Source: Spirochaetota bacterium (GTDB lineage: Bacteria > Spirochaetota > Spirochaetia > Treponematales > Rectinemataceae). From it: a stretch of 37,057 nt of DNA. Made by a program: the position numbers and the translations under genes. The notes beneath the pieces are model-generated. The model saw only the letters and a list, made by a program, of their open reading frames with translations, made no database searches and was not told the DNA's origin. Of this stretch, positions 36,540 to 37,057 are shown piece after piece (position 1 is the first letter of the stretch; the number at the start of each line of letters is the position of its first letter). The DNA lies in the NCBI GenBank assembly GCA_008080685.1, contig VKGY01000006.1, positions 5,857-42,913 of the forward strand. The letters are read 5' to 3'.

Positions 36540-37057
36540 ATGATCAAACGCTTCGCCCTGATTGCGCTGGTCCTGGCCTCATGTTTTGACGTAGGCGCAC
36601 AGGTGACCTACACAATAAGTTATCCCAACCTTCCAACGGGGTTCATCGAAACCATAAGCTCGACAGAAGACACAACAGTCATGGTGCAAGTCCGAGTCAC
36701 AAGGAGCGCCACAAACAACACCGCCTTTGAGTATTATCTATTGGTGGGCTCTATCGTTCCCGGAAGCTCCAATCCTAGTGAAAGGAGAGCCTACGCGAGC
36801 AGCAACTCCCAAAATGATTCGATACTATTCAAAGTATTGCCAACCTACTCCTCACTCGTCGAGATGGACTCTGTCCAAAGCATTAATCCTACCATCGAGC
36901 TCGCCGGGGGCATGCTGAAGAACAAGACCGATGATTATAACCAATTTTATATAAAAATCCCCAAAGGATGCGTTCCTCTGGGCAATTCACCAGCACCTTG
37001 AGCCTGGCCCTTTATATCGGCTCCAAGATTGCTCCTAATGGAACGGCCACCCCGGCC
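36540..37057 (+). CDS. Secreted SCPU/pilin-like protein (apparent frameshift near 36972-36982; 3' truncated by window)
   Basis: Signal peptide MIKRFALIALVLASCFDVGAQ; beta-rich body; after a -1 shift the frame continues SGQFTSTLSLALYIGSKIAPNGTATPA to the window end. Confidence 0.5.

Noticed and set aside
1-37057. CRISPR arrays, transposons, prophage or defence islands
   Set aside because: No short regularly spaced direct repeats, transposase/integrase motifs or phage structural genes found on either strand by eye.

Overview
The 37 kb window looks chromosomal and is probably from a spirochaete (an inference from gene content). It carries no CRISPR array, transposase or phage genes that I could recognise. 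From left to right: the 3' end of a LysM protein; a minus-strand galE / M20 peptidase pair; tRNA-Phe and tRNA-Val with a promoter and terminator; a PapD-like chaperone and a FimD/PapC-like usher split by an apparent -1 frameshift; a CvrA/NhaP-type antiporter and a FemAB-like protein; a divergent sugar-acid locus (TctABC + PfkB kinase facing two DapA/NanA-family aldolases, an RpiR regulator and a DgoK-like kinase); a putative DUF432 + MscS pair; CorA preceded by a structured leader with a 31-aa upstream ORF; a complete frl-like (fructosamine/Amadori product) operon with operator-like repeats; a lipoprotein; a 2578-aa Ig-like repeat exoprotein overlapping (ATGA) an outer-membrane beta-barrel gene; and, at the right edge, a secreted SCPU/pilin-like gene whose Shine-Dalgarno lies inside a perfect 10-bp hairpin. 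The most unusual signals are the corA leader uORF, the RBS-sequestering hairpin, the giant exoprotein with an abruptly AT-rich C-terminal domain, and three apparent single-base frameshifts.
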